A stretch of DNA of 40,803 nucleotides from Melioribacteraceae bacterium. Its GTDB lineage: Bacteria > Bacteroidota > Ignavibacteria > Ignavibacteriales > Melioribacteraceae. Each line of letters begins with the position of its first letter. Within the stretch, counting starts at the first letter, position 1. Shown here one piece after another: positions 7,809-16,853 of this stretch. Where the stretch lies: the NCBI GenBank assembly GCA_024103215.1, contig JAGFIY010000126.1:1-40803 (forward strand), in the 5' to 3' direction. The notes under the pieces were generated by a model, which did no database searches, was not told the origin of the DNA, and was given only the letters and a program-made list of their open reading frames with translations. Position numbers and translations under genes: made by a program.

Positions 7809-9179
7809 ATGATCATATTCAGATATATATTAAAAAATCACGTCGCACCCTTTCTGTTTTCAAATTTTATTTTGATTGCAGTTTTGCTGCTTCAGTACTT
7901 GATGAAAATTTCCGATCTATTGATAGGTAAAGGATTAAGTTTTTGGATCATCAGTCAACTCATCATTTACAGCATGGCTTGGATGCTCGTTCTTGTTGTT
8001 CCAATGGCAGCTTTGGTATCCACGATAATGGCATTCGGTTCGATGGCGCAAAACAATGAAATTGCAATTTTTAAAGCAACCGGTATAAGTCTTTACAAAA
8101 TGATGATCCCTCCTCTACTTGGATCGATGATTGTTGCAGCTTTGTTGATTCAGTTTAATAATAACATATATCCTCATACAAATCACCAGGCTCGATTGCT
8201 CCTGCAAAATATCACACAACAGAAACCTACTCTGTCACTTGTCCCAGGTGTTTTTTCACAAGATGTTCAAAATTATTCCATTTTGGTCAGATCAATAAAT
8301 CCCGAGACAAGCGAGCTGGAAAATTTGACTATCTACGATTATTCAGATCCTTATAAAACAAATATAGTTACCGCGGAAAGAGGAAAAATTTATTTTTCAA
8401 AAGATCAGAAAAAATTGATAATGGATCTTGTGAATGGTGAGATTCATGAATCCGACAACAACGTAAGAGAACCTTATAGGAAACTTATTTTTGAAAAACA
8501 CCGCATTGCAATGAAAGGTGATCAGTTCTCATATCAGGCTTCAGATTTCGGCGGACAGCGCGGAGAGAGAGAGTTAGGAGCCTCAGAGATGCTTGTTATT
8601 GTGGATAGTTTATCGGCCCAGAGAAACAATTATTTGGATATATTTAAGGAAAAGCAAAAGCTAATATTTTTCCCCGATACAGTTCGTGCAATTCAGACTA
8701 GCCGCGAACCATCTAGTATGAAACATGTTTATTTGAGAGTAAAAGAAAGAATAAAAAACAATCAGAATAATCTTACCACAAGTCTCCACAGGTTGGATGC
8801 TAACTTGAGAGAACAGAACAAATATTGGGTTGAAATTCACAAAAAATATTCGCTGCCATTTGCATGCATTGTTTTTGTACTAATCGGTGCACCGCTTGGA
8901 ACAATGACTCGTAAAGGCGGATTTGGAATTGCGGCAGGGATCAGCTTGGCATTCTTTCTTGTTTATTGGTTCTTCTTAATCGGAGGAGAAAAACTAGCCG
9001 ATCGTGGTTTAGTAAATCCTTTTTGGGGAATGTGGAGCGCAAATTTCCTTCTGTTTTTTTTAGGTATTTTTCTGACGATAAAGAGTGCAAGAGAAAGAGT
9101 TACTATAAGTTTTGACTGGTTAATAAAGCTAATACCAAAACAACTTCGGAACACTGAAAAAACAGATGTTGATACTTGA
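7809..9179 (+). CDS. lptF: LptF-type permease of LPS export
   Basis: An inner-membrane permease of the YjgP/YjgQ family; with LptG and the ATPase LptB it pulls lipopolysaccharide out of the inner membrane toward the LptC-A-D bridge. The 456-residue chain has three membrane helices at the N terminus (about 10-120), a periplasmic jelly-roll-like domain (about 130-340) and three more helices at the C terminus. The family motif M-A-Q-N-N-E-I-A-I-F-K-A-T-G-I-S lies near residues 79-95. It overlaps the next gene by 14 bases, so the pair is coupled. It is somewhat long because of an insert before the last helices. LptF rather than LptG is inferred from order. Confidence 0.85.
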   Translation: MIIFRYILKNHVAPFLFSNFILIAVLLLQYLMKISDLLIGKGLSFWIISQLIIYSMAWMLVLVVPMAALVSTIMAFGSMAQNNEIAIFKATGISLYKMMIPPLLGSMIVAALLIQFNNNIYPHTNHQARLLLQNITQQKPTLSLVPGVFSQDVQNYSILVRSINPETSELENLTIYDYSDPYKTNIVTAERGKIYFSKDQKKLIMDLVNGEIHESDNNVREPYRKLIFEKHRIAMKGDQFSYQASDFGGQRGERELGASEMLVIVDSLSAQRNNYLDIFKEKQKLIFFPDTVRAIQTSREPSSMKHVYLRVKERIKNNQNNLTTSLHRLDANLREQNKYWVEIHKKYSLPFACIVFVLIGAPLGTMTRKGGFGIAAGISLAFFLVYWFFLIGGEKLADRGLVNPFWGMWSANFLLFFLGIFLTIKSARERVTISFDWLIKLIPKQLRNTEKTDVDT

Positions 9180-10248
9180 TAGATATATAACAAAACAATT
9201 TATTCAAACTATCTTCTTCGGACTGCTTGTTTTTATTATGATTTTCGTAATAATCGATATGTTCGAAAAGCTTGATGACTTCATAGATAAAGATGTTCCA
9301 AAAAGTATAATTTTTGAATACTACATTGTATTTCTTCCTGAAATAATAAGATTGATACTCCCGGTGTCGGTTTTGCTCGCCGGTTTGTTCACGGTCGGGA
9401 AAATGGTTAATCAAAATGAATTAACAGCAATTAAAGCTGCCGGGGTAAGTATTTATAGATTTATTATTCCTTTTTTAATTATTGCGTTTTTAATCAGCTG
9501 TTTTTCGATTTACTTTGGGGGATATACGGTTCCTCAAGCAAATAAACGGCGAGTTTACATCGAACAGAACCACATGAAAAAAGGTTTGGTGAATGCCGGA
9601 ACAAATATTTTCTTCCAGGATACAAAAACTAAAATAGTAACAATTTCTTATTACGATGTAGAACGCGATCAAGCGAACCGTATAAGCATACAAGAGTTTG
9701 ATGACAACAAACAGATAAATCTTAAGTCAAGGATCGATGCGGAGAAAATGAAATTCGATTCATTGACGGGATCGTGGGTAATAATCAATGGCTATCAACG
9801 TTTTTTTGTTGACGATTCTATAAAAGCAGATAAGATAGATACGCTTTTCATCAATAATCTTAATTTTTCCCCAGCTGAAGTGATAAAAAAACAGCGAAAA
9901 CCTGAGGAGATGACACTTACTGAATTAAGCGAATATTCGAAAGAAATACTTCGGACTGGAAACGATCCCACGAGAATAGAGATCGAATACCACAGCAGAT
10001 TCGCTTTTGCATTTTCGAGTTTAGTGGTAATCTTATTCGGTTTACCAATCTCAATCAACAAACGTAGAGGAGGGCTTGCAATTCAATTCGGAATAAATTT
10101 GTTGATTACATTTATATACTTAATTTTTATGAAGGTAAGTCAATCCTTCGGAAAAAATGGTGTCCTTGAGCCAATAATAACGGCTTGGATAGCCAATTTT
10201 ATTTTTTTAGCAGCTGCAGTATTCAATTTATATCGAGTTAGGAAATAA
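9166..10248 (+). CDS. lptG: LptG-type permease of LPS export
   Basis: The partner permease of LptF, 360 residues, same layout: three N-terminal helices, periplasmic domain (about 120-260) and three C-terminal helices. The conserved cytosolic loop V-N-Q-N-E-L-T-A-I-K-A-A-G-V-S matches the family. It starts inside the end of lptF (ATG 9166, lptF stop 9177-9179), a strong sign of translational coupling and equal subunit supply. Its TAA stop (10246-10248) directly abuts the stop of the convergent cyclase gene, leaving no room for an intergenic terminator. Confidence 0.87.
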   Translation: MLILDRYITKQFIQTIFFGLLVFIMIFVIIDMFEKLDDFIDKDVPKSIIFEYYIVFLPEIIRLILPVSVLLAGLFTVGKMVNQNELTAIKAAGVSIYRFIIPFLIIAFLISCFSIYFGGYTVPQANKRRVYIEQNHMKKGLVNAGTNIFFQDTKTKIVTISYYDVERDQANRISIQEFDDNKQINLKSRIDAEKMKFDSLTGSWVIINGYQRFFVDDSIKADKIDTLFINNLNFSPAEVIKKQRKPEEMTLTELSEYSKEILRTGNDPTRIEIEYHSRFAFAFSSLVVILFGLPISINKRRGGLAIQFGINLLITFIYLIFMKVSQSFGKNGVLEPIITAWIANFIFLAAAVFNLYRVRK

Positions 10249-12510
10249 TTATTTTGTTTTAAGTTCAAATACTCCATCCCAATCCTCACTAGGAGGATTA
10301 TTTAAATAAAATTGACATCTTTCAAAATAAGTCCAAGATGGACGGTCATCCGGTAATTGCTGAATTGATAGATCAAAATGTGCCAATGCTTTTTCGAAAT
10401 TTCTGCTATTGTATTCGTTCAGTCCCTTAAAATAATGTTTTAATTTCTGCATACGGTCAATGGATTCGGGATCATCTTTTCTTCCAATCAATTCAAAAAC
10501 TTTCGTGGGTTTGGTTTTCCCTTTAACCCTAATTGTATCCAGCACACGAACAAGCAGTCTATCACCAGCCAAAATGTAAGTTGATTCCGAAATCATAATA
10601 CGAGTACCATATTGTTTATTTGCCCCTTCCAGTCGAGAAGCTAAATTTACGTCATCGCCCATAACCGTATAATCAAACCGTTTTTCCCCACCCATATTGC
10701 CTACAACTACTTCACCGGTATTTATACCAATACGAATATCCAAATTAAGATCGCGTCCAAACTCATTGCCATTCAGCATTTTTTGAATTTCCTTTCTCAT
10801 GTCTATAGCAGTTAAGCAAGCAAGGTATGCGTGATCCTCTATTGGAATTGGTGCCCCCCAAAATGCCATTATTGCATCACCTAAATATTTATCTAAAGTA
10901 CCTTGATAGGAAATAATAATATTCGTCATTTCGGAAAGGTATTTATTCATAAATTTAACTAAATCTTCGGGAGTTCTTTTCTCCGATATTTCAGTAAAAC
11001 CAATAATATCACTAAAAAGAACCGTTAATTCCTTCTTCTCACCACCCAATCTTAATTTTGACGGATCATCAAGCAGCTGATTAACTAGCGAAGCTGAAAC
11101 ATATTGAGAAAACATACCTTTGATCATTACGTTTTGACGACGTTCACGGAAGTAATGATACGCTGTGCTTCCGAAATAGCCTACAATCAAAGCCATTGAA
11201 GGACCGACCATCGACATAAGATATTTATGTTGCAAAAAAAGCCAGTTTGTAATCTCAAAATAAATCAAAAGCAAAATAAGAACTGAAATAATATTTGCTA
11301 GTTCAAGAAGTACGCCATACTTAAATCTTATTTTTCTAAAAACAACAGAAAGATAGAATGAAACAGCCGTCAGCAAAAGAATAAAGAATGCTTCAAGCAA
11401 CTTGTCCTGAATGTATAAAAAATCATGCGAGAGAACATTATGAATTGCATTTGCATGATAATAAACCCCGTAGATTTGATTATCGCCTTTACGTTTAGCG
11501 ATCAAAGGTGGAATACTTACAAGGTCGCGATCCTCCGGCATTGTTGAACCGATAATAACAATCTTATTTTCAAATAGACCGCTGTAAAGCAGTCCATGCT
11601 CAGGATCATCCCAGGTATTAAGCTCAATTTCAAGATCTATCTCATCAGTAGTTTGAAATTCAGAATCATCCAAAACATCCATAAATTGAACTGTTGGGAA
11701 TAAACTTTTCTGATCTGCTCTTCGGAAATTGATTAGGAAAGAAGATGCATCAAATCTTGGAATATTAGTGTTTAAGAACATAAATTGATTTTCATCCAAA
11801 TTGATCGTCGGTGTAAACAACGAAGGAAGCTCAAAATATTTATTTAATAATGCAAAACCGAAAGTAGGAATTCTCTTTTCAACTGCTGATGAATACACAA
11901 ATGGTTGATATCTTCTCGCTATTCCGTCATCGTCCTTTGGAACTTGAACGATTCCCACCGAACTATCCGCTTCAAAAAAAATATTTCCGAAATCGCTTTT
12001 TAATTCTCGCTTTATTGCTTTGTTCGATCCCAACGAACGTTCAATCCGCTGTTCATCAAGCATGGATTCAAGTTCAATATCAACTTTTCCCGCAACCACA
12101 ACATTCTCATATTTATCAATGACGTCAAATAACAAACTATCATTGGAAGGGGAAAAAGAATCGCTGCCCGACATTAGAATATCTATCCCAATTGCTTTTG
12201 CTCCGGCTTCGTTCAAATTTTCAATAAGATTTGCAAATATATCGCGGGGCCAGGGCCATCTGTTGTATGGGTGAGGAATTTGATCGTACGTTTCTTGTGT
12301 TATTTCGATAACTATTATGTTCTCACAAACAAGCTCGTCAGAACTTCCTCGTTCAAGGAAGCGAAAGTCTATAAATTTATTTTCAAGTTCTTGCAGTGGT
12401 TTTATTGTGAATAGAATGTTTTGTGTAAGGATCAATACCACGAATGCTGCCGTTACAATTATAAAAATCGAAACGGCAGCTCTGGAATTGAAAATTTTGG
12501 CAAGATTCAT
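10249..12510 (-). CDS. CHASE2-domain class III adenylate cyclase
   Basis: A 753-residue membrane receptor that should make cAMP from ATP. In order: a membrane helix (about 12-34), a large extracytoplasmic CHASE2 sensor (about 40-365), three helices (about 371-450), a cyclase catalytic domain (about 490-675) and a short TPR-like tail (about 690-740). The active site is complete: metal aspartates D501 (V-L-F-S-D-I-I-G-F-T) and D545 (K-Y-L-G-D-A), base-selecting K541 and T615, and transition-state N622 and R626 (D-V-N-L-A-S-R-L-E). The K/T pair matches class IIIb adenylate cyclases. It is the last gene of the Fn3-like/FecR/barrel cluster, 17 bases after the barrel gene, so its sensor probably reads an envelope state set by those proteins. 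Confidence 0.92.
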   Translation of the reverse strand: MNLAKIFNSRAAVSIFIIVTAAFVVLILTQNILFTIKPLQELENKFIDFRFLERGSSDELVCENIIVIEITQETYDQIPHPYNRWPWPRDIFANLIENLNEAGAKAIGIDILMSGSDSFSPSNDSLLFDVIDKYENVVVAGKVDIELESMLDEQRIERSLGSNKAIKRELKSDFGNIFFEADSSVGIVQVPKDDDGIARRYQPFVYSSAVEKRIPTFGFALLNKYFELPSLFTPTINLDENQFMFLNTNIPRFDASSFLINFRRADQKSLFPTVQFMDVLDDSEFQTTDEIDLEIELNTWDDPEHGLLYSGLFENKIVIIGSTMPEDRDLVSIPPLIAKRKGDNQIYGVYYHANAIHNVLSHDFLYIQDKLLEAFFILLLTAVSFYLSVVFRKIRFKYGVLLELANIISVLILLLIYFEITNWLFLQHKYLMSMVGPSMALIVGYFGSTAYHYFRERRQNVMIKGMFSQYVSASLVNQLLDDPSKLRLGGEKKELTVLFSDIIGFTEISEKRTPEDLVKFMNKYLSEMTNIIISYQGTLDKYLGDAIMAFWGAPIPIEDHAYLACLTAIDMRKEIQKMLNGNEFGRDLNLDIRIGINTGEVVVGNMGGEKRFDYTVMGDDVNLASRLEGANKQYGTRIMISESTYILAGDRLLVRVLDTIRVKGKTKPTKVFELIGRKDDPESIDRMQKLKHYFKGLNEYNSRNFEKALAHFDLSIQQLPDDRPSWTYFERCQFYLNNPPSEDWDGVFELKTK

Positions 12511-12527
12511 TTTATCATTTATAAATT

Positions 12528-14915
12528 TTACATAATCCAGCGTGCTGTTAATCCAACGATTGAATTATTGCTCAAATCCTTAATTTTATAATATCTTGAC
12601 TGCAGTCCAATACTGAAGTTTGTTAATATGTTATAATCAACTATCAAATCAACAGCAATACGTTCAAGGTCACCAAAACTAGGACCTCCGGTCAATCTCA
12701 AGTTAAGTTTATTCTCCAACAATTTTATATTTCCACCTGCGGTAATTGTTGTATAACTGTATTTAAATCCAGCAATTTCTGACGAAGAATATACAGCACT
12801 GAACAGACTTGTAAATTCGTCACTCCAATTTGAATTAAATGTTAAAACTCCTGTCGTGATTTTTGCATCGGAATTTGTAAAAGTTTCGTCCTCCCGACTC
12901 GAAGTTGATACACTTAATCTTGCGTTGTGTACAATCCCAGTATTTAAATCATAAGAAAGAGAAGCGAGAAAACTATTAGTTCCGTTGTTTACAGCATAAA
13001 TGCTGTCGCTGGGAAGATCGTTATTATTATCGTAACGGGTATAACCAAGAGTTATGTTAGGGAAATCAGCTCTCGGATAAATCGAAACCGAAGTATTGAA
13101 AGTGTTAAAAGTCGTTGTGGCTTGCTTAGTATTTTGCAAATTATCAGTTAGTCTTTCATATCCGACGGAGAAGAAAGCCTTGTTATCAAGCAATCTTACT
13201 CTATCGTTTATATTAAATCCTTGTATATCCTTCCTAAGATAATTGTTGCCGAAAGATGTATAATCATTTCCGCGGTACAAATATGCAACTTTGAAATTGT
13301 TGTTGAAGTAATTTAAACGCAAAGCCGATTCGTATGCAAGAGATGAAAATTCTTCGGGATTTATCGGGCCCAAATATTGGTTGATCGTAATTATACCTTC
13401 TAGATAATCTTTCAACCTTATTAAGTCATCCGGATTTGTACCAAGCAGCGATCCATCACCAAAGAGATTTCTAATATCTTCTTCGGTTAGTGAACCGGTT
13501 CGGATATCTCTATTATAAATACTGAAAGCGGCTTCGTTTTCAAAAACAATCCGCTGTCTATCAAATGAAAGTTTAAGCTCGGTTCCGAAAACAGCATTCT
13601 CTTCAGGTTTTCCTCCGTATTCAATGCTTTCATCATTATCTTTTGAATGCAGGTAAGAGATACCGAATTTATAGTTAGAACCTTCCGCAAAAGTGCTAAG
13701 TGCAAAAAGATTTCTTCCGTAAGTTCCGTAATTGACATTTCCATATGTTGTTTCATCAATTTTAATCACGTTTGGATAAAGAATTAATGAATCTTCGAAC
13801 GCTTGTGTTGCTGAAAATGTTGATAGTAATCGTCCTTCTACGGATCTATTTATTTGTCCGTAAGAAGCTTGAACGTTAAAAAAGTCTATCTTTACTCCTC
13901 CGGTAACACCGCGCAATCTCTTCCCGTCAAGAAGCAATTCTTGATATCTCGGAAAGTTATCCCCAAATTTCAAGAACATCCAATCGTTTGATACTTCGCC
14001 AAAATATCTGTTTTGGGGCTGCAGATATTGTTTCTCCTCAGAGGTAATAAAAAGTCTTGCATTAAAATTCCAATCGCGGTAATTGCCTCTAAACTTTCCG
14101 TCAAAATTATTGTACCAAGTTTCTTCATCATTAAATCTTTCGTTTCTGGATTCACCTTTCAAATCAAAAAAAGTATTGAATGTATGTGCATAAATTCCTA
14201 CGCCTTTTTCAGCAAAGACATTGAAATCCGTAGTTATTGAATGGTAAAAATTTCCCTCAATGTCGTAAATTTCAACCCTCAACACATGATTTCCTTCTCC
14301 TATTGTTCCAGGAAAATTTTCAGGGTAAAACAAAAGAAGATCGTCAGCAAAAAGTACCATTTGAGTTACATCATTATCATCAACAAAAACTTTTGTAGCC
14401 GAGTTATCTATACTCGGCGGTACACGAAGAAGAGAAATTGATATAAAAAGATCATTCAAACTCACTGATTCGTGAGGAGTTGGGCTTAAAACAATAATCT
14501 GCCTATCTTTCTCTGAAACTGGTTGAATGCTAACCTGAAGAGCGGCGGCTTCATTTGGTGCGCCAATCGGATAGGCTTCATAGGTGCCATCCTTTAGCTC
14601 AACTCTTAAGAAATATTCAATAAAAGGCGGAGCAATCTTTTCACCGCTAACAGTTGTAGAAGCCGCGGCACCGAAAAGGCTCATCTCCTGTTCAGTAAAT
14701 TCGGTTTCACCAAAAAGTTTGTAATAAAACAATATCCGGTTAACGGCTGCGACTTGAAATAAATCTGCTTTTACCGTAAGCGGTTCACCCTCTTTAGAAT
14801 TAAGAACTTCAACATTTGATATATAGTTACTCACCTGTGCGTAAATTCCTACAGGCAGCAATAAAACAAAAATTATAATCAGTTTTGAAAGAACTACCCT
14901 ATTTCTTTCAATCAT
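12528..14915 (-). CDS. Large outer-membrane beta-barrel protein
   Basis: A 795-residue exported protein; signal peptide about 1-26 (cleavage at I-Y-A|Q). Residues about 28-240 look like two Ig-like beta-sandwich domains (for example the V-F-V-D-D-N-D-V-T-Q-M segment). From about 245 to the end, alternating hydrophobic/polar strands, many aromatic residues and N/D-rich turns suggest an outer-membrane barrel of perhaps 20 or more strands. I do not recognise a named family; there is no TonB plug or clear porin signature. It sits between the FecR gene (26-base gap) and the cyclase (17-base gap). It could be a channel, an anchor or a structural receptor for the signalling cluster. Confidence 0.72.
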   Translation of the reverse strand: MIERNRVVLSKLIIIFVLLLPVGIYAQVSNYISNVEVLNSKEGEPLTVKADLFQVAAVNRILFYYKLFGETEFTEQEMSLFGAAASTTVSGEKIAPPFIEYFLRVELKDGTYEAYPIGAPNEAAALQVSIQPVSEKDRQIIVLSPTPHESVSLNDLFISISLLRVPPSIDNSATKVFVDDNDVTQMVLFADDLLLFYPENFPGTIGEGNHVLRVEIYDIEGNFYHSITTDFNVFAEKGVGIYAHTFNTFFDLKGESRNERFNDEETWYNNFDGKFRGNYRDWNFNARLFITSEEKQYLQPQNRYFGEVSNDWMFLKFGDNFPRYQELLLDGKRLRGVTGGVKIDFFNVQASYGQINRSVEGRLLSTFSATQAFEDSLILYPNVIKIDETTYGNVNYGTYGRNLFALSTFAEGSNYKFGISYLHSKDNDESIEYGGKPEENAVFGTELKLSFDRQRIVFENEAAFSIYNRDIRTGSLTEEDIRNLFGDGSLLGTNPDDLIRLKDYLEGIITINQYLGPINPEEFSSLAYESALRLNYFNNNFKVAYLYRGNDYTSFGNNYLRKDIQGFNINDRVRLLDNKAFFSVGYERLTDNLQNTKQATTTFNTFNTSVSIYPRADFPNITLGYTRYDNNNDLPSDSIYAVNNGTNSFLASLSYDLNTGIVHNARLSVSTSSREDETFTNSDAKITTGVLTFNSNWSDEFTSLFSAVYSSSEIAGFKYSYTTITAGGNIKLLENKLNLRLTGGPSFGDLERIAVDLIVDYNILTNFSIGLQSRYYKIKDLSNNSIVGLTARWIM

Positions 14916-14941
14916 ATTTTTGCTCCGCTTATTTTTGAAAA

Positions 14942-15637
14942 TTAGTTCTCGTCGAATAATTCGAGTTCGTATTCACCTTCACTTGTTTCAATAATGTATT
15001 TTATTGTTTTATCTTTTTTAGAGCTGTTAAGTTTTGCTTTTTCGTCTTCCGTTGTAGGGCGAATTGAAATATTACCTTCTTTATCGATTTCAGCTGTATT
15101 TCCCGCTCCAACATTTTGTACTTCACCTCCGTTGCTGAGAGCTTTTACTTCAACTAATCCTTCTTCAACAATAAGCCAAGTCTTATCGGGAATTACTTCA
15201 AAGTAACCGCTAGTTCCCCTTATTGACGCCAATCCGGTAGGAGTTGTAAACTTAAACTCCTCATCCTGCTGTTTTGACACATCAAAATTGACAACTCCTT
15301 GATCGATCTGTGTGTTCTTATTTTGTTTTGTACCTTCTATACTACTGAATATTTTTACAATAGAATTTTCTCTTACCCTTAAAAGAGATTTATCAAGGAA
15401 TGTAACCAAAGCGAGTGACCTACCTCCAGTCCTAATTGAATGGCCATCTTGCAGCGTCATCCCTCTTTTGGCTTCTTCCCAATCATCGGTTTGTATTTTC
15501 TGATGTTCAACATCCTTAACAACTTTATTCAAAATTGCTACTGATTTTGAATTAGCGGCTTCCTCTGAATTTTGTGCTATTAACTGAGTTGAACACATTA
15601 TAAGAAGCATTAAAATTAAATTTATTGTCATTCTCAT
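14942..15637 (-). CDS. Periplasmic FecR-domain protein
   Basis: A 231-residue exported protein: signal peptide 1-21 (cleavage L-I-A|Q), then a FecR domain at about 45-190. The domain shows the usual run of short beta strands, including G-x-x-L-x-D-G-H-S-I-R-T-G (59-71) and the hallmark T-P-T-G-L-A-S-I-R-G-T-S-G (132-144). Classical FecR is an inner-membrane anti-sigma regulator with a cytosolic head; this one has neither head nor anchor, so it is likely a free periplasmic ligand-binding or scaffold protein. The C-terminal 40 residues are charged. A good ribosome site (GAGGAAAA) precedes ATG 15637. Its place between a secreted protein and the barrel/cyclase genes suggests it feeds a signal to CHASE2. 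Confidence 0.87.
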   Translation of the reverse strand: MRMTINLILMLLIMCSTQLIAQNSEEAANSKSVAILNKVVKDVEHQKIQTDDWEEAKRGMTLQDGHSIRTGGRSLALVTFLDKSLLRVRENSIVKIFSSIEGTKQNKNTQIDQGVVNFDVSKQQDEEFKFTTPTGLASIRGTSGYFEVIPDKTWLIVEEGLVEVKALSNGGEVQNVGAGNTAEIDKEGNISIRPTTEDEKAKLNSSKKDKTIKYIIETSEGEYELELFDEN

Positions 15638-15660
15638 TTTATTTTCCTCGGATTAAATAA

Positions 15661-16695
15661 TTAATTTACTACAGTTAAATCGATTATTGTATTTGTGTTG
15701 TTTTTTAGAAAATCCAACAATCGCATAATTTCATCCGCAGTAAGCGGAGTTCCATCCGATCTTCTTATACCGAGAAGTGTGACCCCATTATCAATTATGT
15801 CTTGCAACAAATCAGAACCGGTTCCATCATCCAATAATTGAAGCAATTCTGTCAATTCCAGAGTAATCATTTTGACAGATCCGTCCGTCAAATCCGATAA
15901 ATAAAAATTGACAATGTTGCTGAAAAGTTTTGAACCGCCGTCAGGTCCAGGAATATTTGCTTCAATTTGCATAACCATTTCCTGCCCAGGGACCCACTCT
16001 CTCTGGAGTAAAGTTCTCAAATTCGCAACTGTAACAAGTCCAACATCGGCATCAACATATGGATTTCCAGATTCGATAGCATCATCCAAACTTTGTGTTG
16101 GTGAACTTCTTTCAGCGACTTTTACTTTGTAACTACTAGCACCTGCAATATCTTCCCAGCTTGCAAGCACTGCCCCAATATCGTGGGAAGAACCGCTTTC
16201 CGGAGTAAGTATAACAAAATTTTGAGCTGGGTTCGAAAATTCAATGATCTCCGAATCACCATCTCCTCCGCCTTGAATATTAACATTAATTCTGAACTTT
16301 CCGGTTGGTCTACCGCTTCTCCTCAATTCTTCAATTGCAGTTTGATTACTTGTAGATTGTGCAATTGAAATATCGCTGCTGCCGAATTCATCGTTGCAGA
16401 AGTCGCGAGCTGTAAACGGATTTGTTACAACGCTTAGTAATTCTTGAAAACTACCGCCGTTAGCCGGCTGCCATTCAATATTCAATTCCAAAACTACTTG
16501 ATCGCCTTTCGGGTTAATTAAAAAGCACATGATGCGAGGTAAGCCTGATATATCATTTGTGTAGATGAATGCGGAAAGATCAATTTCCGGCAGTGGTTGA
16601 AACACCTGTAAATCAACTGTATGTTGTGCTTTAATATCCACACTTGCCGCAGCAAGCAGGAGAGAGCTAAGCAGAACGATTTTTAAAATTTTCAT
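15661..16695 (-). CDS. Secreted protein with Fn3-like domain
   Basis: A 344-residue exported protein of unknown function; signal peptide 1-23 (cleavage I-K-A|Q). Residues about 30-150 form a beta-rich domain with two cysteines (C57, C100). Residues about 160-270 carry the pattern of a fibronectin type III domain (I-L-T-P-E-S-G, then A-S-W-x-D-I-A-G-A-S-S-Y-K-V-K-V). The last 70 residues are Leu/Asp-rich and probably helical. It is the first gene of the FecR/barrel/cyclase cluster, 23 bases before fecR, with AGGAG five bases before its ATG and a clear promoter upstream. It may bind a partner on the periplasmic side or at the cell surface. Confidence 0.7.
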   Translation of the reverse strand: MKILKIVLLSSLLLAAASVDIKAQHTVDLQVFQPLPEIDLSAFIYTNDISGLPRIMCFLINPKGDQVVLELNIEWQPANGGSFQELLSVVTNPFTARDFCNDEFGSSDISIAQSTSNQTAIEELRRSGRPTGKFRINVNIQGGGDGDSEIIEFSNPAQNFVILTPESGSSHDIGAVLASWEDIAGASSYKVKVAERSSPTQSLDDAIESGNPYVDADVGLVTVANLRTLLQREWVPGQEMVMQIEANIPGPDGGSKLFSNIVNFYLSDLTDGSVKMITLELTELLQLLDDGTGSDLLQDIIDNGVTLLGIRRSDGTPLTADEIMRLLDFLKNNTNTIIDLTVVN

Positions 16696-16722
16696 ACTTA
16701 CTCCTAAACTTTATATAAAATG

Positions 16723-16751
16723 AAATTATTAAGTTGACGCAATCCTGTCAA
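16723..16751 (-). promoter_or_regulatory. Sigma-70-like promoter of the FecR/cyclase cluster
   Basis: On the minus strand, TTGACA (16751-16746) is followed after exactly 17 bases by TAATTT (16728-16723). The first gene starts 27 bases further on, preceded by AGGAG (16705-16701). A perfect -35 and good spacing make this one of the few promoters here that can be read by eye; whether this lineage's sigma factor uses that consensus is not shown. Confidence 0.5.
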
Positions 16752-16754
16752 CTT
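16731..16754. promoter_or_regulatory. Perfect 8-bp inverted repeat over the promoter
   Basis: AAGTTGAC at 16731-16738 and GTCAACTT at 16747-16754 are perfect inverted copies with an eight-base spacer. The repeat covers the -35 box and most of the promoter spacer, the usual place of a repressor operator. It could also serve as a weak terminator for the DUF3467 transcript, since AT-rich sequence follows it. Confidence 0.5.
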
Positions 16755-16853
16755 GGGATATAATATAGACTTCGTTTGAAATAGAAATTGTGAACGGAAT
16801 CAAGATAAGTGATTCGAATCAAAAATTAAAGTAAATTTATCCGACTGATAAAA

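Noticed and set aside
9103-9414. Minus-strand 103-codon frame over the lptF-lptG junction
   Set aside because: Antisense to two well-supported coupled genes; no motif or ribosome site.
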